Below, one piece after another: positions 5,559-6,434 of a DNA stretch of 6,434 bases; position 1 is the first letter of the stretch; each line of letters opens with the position of its first letter. Where the stretch lies: NCBI GenBank assembly GCA_016934095.1, contig JAFGTO010000590.1:1-6434 (forward strand). The letters are read 5' to 3'. The notes under the pieces were generated by a model. That model searched no databases. It was not told the DNA's origin and was given only the letters and a program-made list of their open reading frames with translations. A program made the translations under genes and the position numbers. The DNA is from Candidatus Glassiibacteriota bacterium. GTDB lineage: Bacteria > Gemmatimonadota > Glassbacteria > GWA2-58-10.

Positions 5559-5927
5559 ATGTCCGGACCCAGGCTTTTTCCCCTGGCTGCAAACGAAGAA
5601 ATCAGGATAGTATTAAAAATTGAGGACGGCGGCGAGGTATATAATCTTGTACATATATTCCGGGGACTCACCGCCGAGGACAAGAAAGCTTTCTGGGGCT
5701 GGATGGGCCGAACCGAGCTGGCCGGCGGCGAAAGGAGCCAGGGAGGCGACTACCTGGGAGCGGTGGAGCTGTTGTACGACCGCTCGGTAAAGCGGGTGGA
5801 AGGCTATGAGCCGCCGGAAGCTGCGGAACGCTGGCGCGAGCTGATCCCACTGGAGCACAAGGCCTGGGCGGTGGGCCGGCTGCTGAAAAGCGCAGGCACC
5901 TTGAGCGAGGAAGCCCAAAAAAAATGA
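5559..5927 (+). CDS. tail assembly chaperone, short form (lambda gpG analogue)
   Basis: A 122-aa protein in the position of lambda G or Mu gp41, between the tail tube and tape measure genes. Such chaperones coat the tape measure while the tube forms. The N-terminal part is beta-like (EEIRIVLKIEDGGEVYNLVHIFRGLT), the rest helical and charged (DKKAFWGWMGRTELAG, AAERWRELIPLEHKAWAVGRLLKS). It ends SEEAQKK at a TGA that overlaps the next ATG. GAGGAGGG (5548-5555) gives a strong start. The codons for residues 15-34 are unusually AT-rich (ATA, GTA, TTA, AAA, ATT, AAT, CTT) compared with neighbours. The identification rests mainly on context and on the frameshift site at its end. Confidence 0.75.
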   Translation: MSGPRLFPLAANEEIRIVLKIEDGGEVYNLVHIFRGLTAEDKKAFWGWMGRTELAGGERSQGGDYLGAVELLYDRSVKRVEGYEPPEAAERWRELIPLEHKAWAVGRLLKSAGTLSEEAQKK

Positions 5928-6271
5928 AAAGGGACATCCGCGCGGTCCTCGAAGGCGCGGATGTCCCTGCCAGGGAAAGAAGGTGTCCCGGCCCGGGGCT
6001 CTGCGGCCAGGCCCAGGACGGCCCGGACCCCTGCGCGGGCTGCAAGCTGAGGGCCGCGCTGCAATGGCGCCCGGAGCTGCAGTCCAGCTATTACGCCTTT
6101 TTCCTGGCGGCCTACCTCGAGGCTTTCCGCCCCTCGCCGCGGGAGTTGAGCTGGATGGATTTCGAGATCTACAGTTTGTTTCTTGCAGCGAAGGCGGAGT
6201 ACGAAAGCGAAGCTGCCGGGAAATACTGGAAAAAAGCAGAGAAAAAAATCAGTTGGCAGGGTCCCGGCTGA
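5559..6271 (+). CDS. frameshift fusion form of the tail chaperone (gpG-T analogue)
   Basis: If ribosomes slip -1 on the A-run at 5918-5924, reading passes from the 122-aa ORF into the ORF beginning at 5924. The product would be 237 aa: 122 residues of the short form followed by 115 of the second ORF. In lambda the rare G-T form binds the tape measure through the T part while G fills the coat, and the ratio matters for tail length and yield. The fusion is predicted from the slippery site, spacer and stem; the ratio cannot be judged from sequence. Confidence 0.7.
5918..5967 (+). promoter_or_regulatory. programmed -1 ribosomal frameshift site
   Basis: The zero-frame codons are CAA AAA AAA TGA, giving the heptamer A AAA AAA at 5918-5924, within eight consecutive A (5917-5924). 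After a 6-base spacer (5925-5930) comes a perfect 13-bp stem, GGGACATCCGCGC (5931-5943) with GCGCGGATGTCCC (5955-5967), and an 11-base loop. Slippery heptamer, spacer of 5-9 bases and strong stem are the three known parts of a -1 site, and the downstream ORF is in the -1 frame. GAGGAA at 5907-5912 could also contact the ribosome, although it is nearer the slip site than the stimulatory site in E. coli dnaX. Confidence 0.85.
5924..6271 (+). CDS. tail chaperone frameshift extension (lambda gpT / Mu gp42 analogue)
   Basis: This 115-aa ORF lies in the -1 frame after the short chaperone and is most likely read as a C-terminal extension. It begins with ATG inside the run AAAATGA, so separate coupled translation is also possible; GAGGAAG at 5907-5913 is 10 bases upstream. 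Residues 21-40 hold four cysteines (C21, C27, C37, C40; spacing x5, x9, x2), a possible metal site that I do not recognise from lambda T. The remainder is helical and aromatic: SSYYAFFLAAYLEAF (54-68) and WMDFEIYSLFLAAKAEYE (77-94), similar in style to T domains that bind the tape measure. The first codons lie within the frameshift stem. Confidence 0.7.
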   Translation: MKRDIRAVLEGADVPARERRCPGPGLCGQAQDGPDPCAGCKLRAALQWRPELQSSYYAFFLAAYLEAFRPSPRELSWMDFEIYSLFLAAKAEYESEAAGKYWKKAEKKISWQGPG

Positions 6272-6318
6272 AGGTGCCTGCAGAGTGAGCCGTCAGACCG
6301 CCGGGGAGTCTGTTCACG

Positions 6319-6434
6319 GTGAGCCGCCTTGCCGCCATATCCGGGAAGAAAAAAATAAAGAAATTCCTGGAAATTGACTATCCCCGCGGCAAGCCGCGGA
6401 GTATTAAGCCAATTTCCTGGCACTTTGTGCCACC
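6319..6434 (+). CDS. possible partial ORF with weak HicA-like start, doubtful
   Basis: A GTG at 6319, with GGGGAG at 6303-6308 (10 bases away), opens a frame that stays open to the window end. It begins MSRLAAISGKKKIKKFLEI. This recalls the start of HicA-type toxins (basic residues, ISGK, then a Lys-rich helix), but the stretch is too short for a call. From codon 17 the frame passes through a nested palindrome (6369-6417) and reads DYPRGKPRSIKPISW, which looks like translated repeat. It could be a gene cut by that repeat, or chance. It does not resemble the tape measure gene expected next. Confidence 0.2.
   Translation, partial: MSRLAAISGKKKIKKFLEIDYPRGKPRSIKPISWHFVP
6369..6417. repeat. nested palindromic REP-like element
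   Basis: Outer arms GGAAATTG (6369-6376) and CAATTTCC (6410-6417) are perfectly inverted. An inner stem CCGCGG-CAAG-CCGCGG lies at 6384-6399. The 49-base whole resembles extragenic palindromes seen in many copies in bacterial chromosomes. Immediately after it a small hairpin GGCAC-TTT-GTGCC spans 6419-6431. It could also act as a transcription barrier after the chaperone genes. No T-run follows within the window. Confidence 0.5.

Noticed and set aside
6285..6326. direct repeat GTGAGCCG at 6285 and 6319
   Set aside because: Eight bases in GC-rich DNA with no other support; probably chance.

Overview
The window is a high-GC stretch of phage late (virion structure) genes, all on the + strand. 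It most likely lies in a prophage or prophage remnant of an uncultured GC-rich bacterium. The host cannot be named from the sequence. The order matches the head module of Mu-like phages: protease/scaffold, DUF2190-type capsid protein, major capsid protein, a small head gene, gp36-like (DUF1320) and gp37-like (DUF1834) genes. A siphovirus-type tail start follows: a tail tube protein and a two-part tail-assembly chaperone. No sheath gene lies between gp37 and the tube gene, so the predicted particle has a Mu-like head and a long non-contractile tail, as in B3/D3112-type phages.

Layout: 1-192 is a leader without a supported gene. 193-1284 encodes the maturation protease with a C-terminal scaffold, and an internal in-frame start at 718 probably makes free scaffold. 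1325-1729 is the DUF2190-type gene, 1843-2799 the major capsid gene and 2852-3037 a small head gene. A strong hairpin at 3044-3083 and an AT-rich motif lead to gp36 (3170-3622). A 270-base AT-rich spacer with a repeat of the kind usually dispersed in chromosomes separates it from gp37 (3893-4339). After another motif-bearing spacer come the tube gene (4500-5537) and the chaperone pair (5559-5927 and 5924-6271). The last 160 bases hold a nested palindrome and a doubtful ORF start, not the tape-measure gene expected next.

The strongest structural signal is a textbook -1 frameshift site between the chaperone ORFs: a run of eight A, a 6-base spacer and a perfect 13-bp stem. It should yield a 122-aa protein and a 237-aa fusion. 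The most novel candidate is an AT-rich motif of about 23 bases found three times, in the spacers at 92, 3138 and 4407, each time downstream of a GC-rich hairpin. It could be a phage late promoter or activator site. Repeat-like elements at 3665-3740 and 6369-6417 suggest long residence in a chromosome and perhaps decay. I saw no tRNA, rRNA, CRISPR array, integrase, transposase gene or defence system.
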